A DNA stretch of 6,887 nucleotides from Cyclobacteriaceae bacterium (lineage in GTDB: Bacteria > Bacteroidota > Bacteroidia > Cytophagales > Cyclobacteriaceae): the NCBI GenBank assembly GCA_019751475.1, contig JAIENH010000259.1, positions 1-6,887 of the forward strand. The letters run 5' to 3'. How positions within the stretch are numbered: the first letter of the stretch is position 1; each line of letters begins with the position of its first letter. The notes below the pieces were generated by a model that saw only the letters and a list, made by a program, of their open reading frames with translations, had not been told where the DNA came from and ran no database searches. Of the stretch, positions 6,683-6,887 are shown piece by piece. The translations under genes and the position numbers were made by a program.

Positions 6683-6690
6683 CAAAGCTA
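6683..6690 (-). promoter_or_regulatory. Bacteroidota -7 promoter box for the lipoprotein-hydrolase pair
   Basis: On the - strand this reads TAGCTTTG, an exact TAnnTTTG match, placed 18 bases before the lipoprotein ATG at 6665. A weak TTCTG stands about 19 bases upstream where the -33 element is expected. The box lies in the 73-base gap after the S9 hydrolase stop, so the lipoprotein and alpha/beta hydrolase probably form their own transcription unit. Confidence 0.5.
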
Positions 6691-6738
6691 CCCCTTCCAT
6701 TTACCAGAACCTATGACGAAAATCATGCCTTTAGCGAG

Positions 6739-6887
6739 TTACTTTTTTGGCATTAATTTCCTAATAAAGAAATCGGCTGTAGCCGAATACACCTGGATAG
6801 CATTGGTGTAACGCATCCAGTGGTGTGTATCATCTACAATCACGAGAGTCTCCATTGGCACGCCTTTTTTCTCCAATCGTTTCACCA
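6739..6887 (-). CDS. S9 prolyl-oligopeptidase family hydrolase, C-terminal end (partial)
   Basis: The last 48 codons of a - strand gene are present, ending in TAA at 6741-6739; the start lies beyond the right edge. The residues read 'VKRLEKKGVPMETLVIVDD' then 'THHWMRYTNAIQVYSATADFF' with a short basic end. This is the C-terminal helix-strand-helix of S9 peptidases/acylaminoacyl-peptidase-like proteins, where 'kkGv..e.lv.pDE.Hdf...' carries the catalytic His and '..y.atadFf...L' is the closing helix. The usual Glu before the His is changed ('DDTHH' instead of 'DEIHD' or 'DEGHH'), so the catalytic His is probably the first of the two. The N-terminal beta-propeller, Ser and Asp cannot be seen. 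Confidence 0.75.
   Translation of the reverse strand, partial: VKRLEKKGVPMETLVIVDDTHHWMRYTNAIQVYSATADFFIRKLMPKK

Overview
The window looks like chromosomal DNA from a Bacteroidota, most likely of the Cytophagales/Chitinophagales type. The evidence is the protein families present (a DUF2490-type outer-membrane protein, a DUF4136-type lipoprotein, a DUF4143 ATPase), weak or absent Shine-Dalgarno sequences, and two well-placed TAnnTTTG -7 boxes of the kind used by the Bacteroidota primary sigma factor. No rRNA, tRNA, CRISPR array or transposase gene was found.

Layout. (1) 1-741 (+): the C-terminal part of an AAA-family ATPase of the DUF4143 type, cut by the left edge. (2) 860-4555 (+): a compact three-gene run made of an APC-family amino-acid permease, an aldo/keto reductase fused to a C-terminal RidA/YjgF-like domain, and a small DUF2490-type beta-barrel protein. 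The gaps of 36 and 6 bases suggest one transcript. (3) 4593-5226 (-): a toxin-antitoxin-like pair. The small antitoxin-like gene overlaps a PIN-domain gene by 20 bases, and the PIN gene is broken by one in-frame amber codon after residue 30. (4) 5227-5457: a gene-free AT-rich spacer that holds the antitoxin promoter and a 125-base element with nested inverted repeats, resembling a MITE. (5) 5458-6665 (-): a DUF4136-type lipoprotein followed, through a TGATG stop/start overlap, by a KANL3/Tex30-like alpha/beta hydrolase. (6) 6739-6887 (-): the last 48 residues of an S9-type (prolyl oligopeptidase family) hydrolase, cut by the right edge.

How the genes may work together. The permease and the reductase-Rid fusion suggest uptake and cytoplasmic processing of an amino acid, amine or related small molecule: RidA-type proteins act on imines/enamines and aldo/keto reductases reduce carbonyls. 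The Rid domain has Asn where classical RidA has its substrate-binding Arg, so its substrate or role probably differs. This fusion is the most unusual protein in the window. The left ATPase and the toxin-antitoxin-like pair look more AT-rich than the permease/reductase block and are typical accessory genes, so the core operon appears to be flanked by mobile or decaying material. All functions here are inferred from sequence read by eye.
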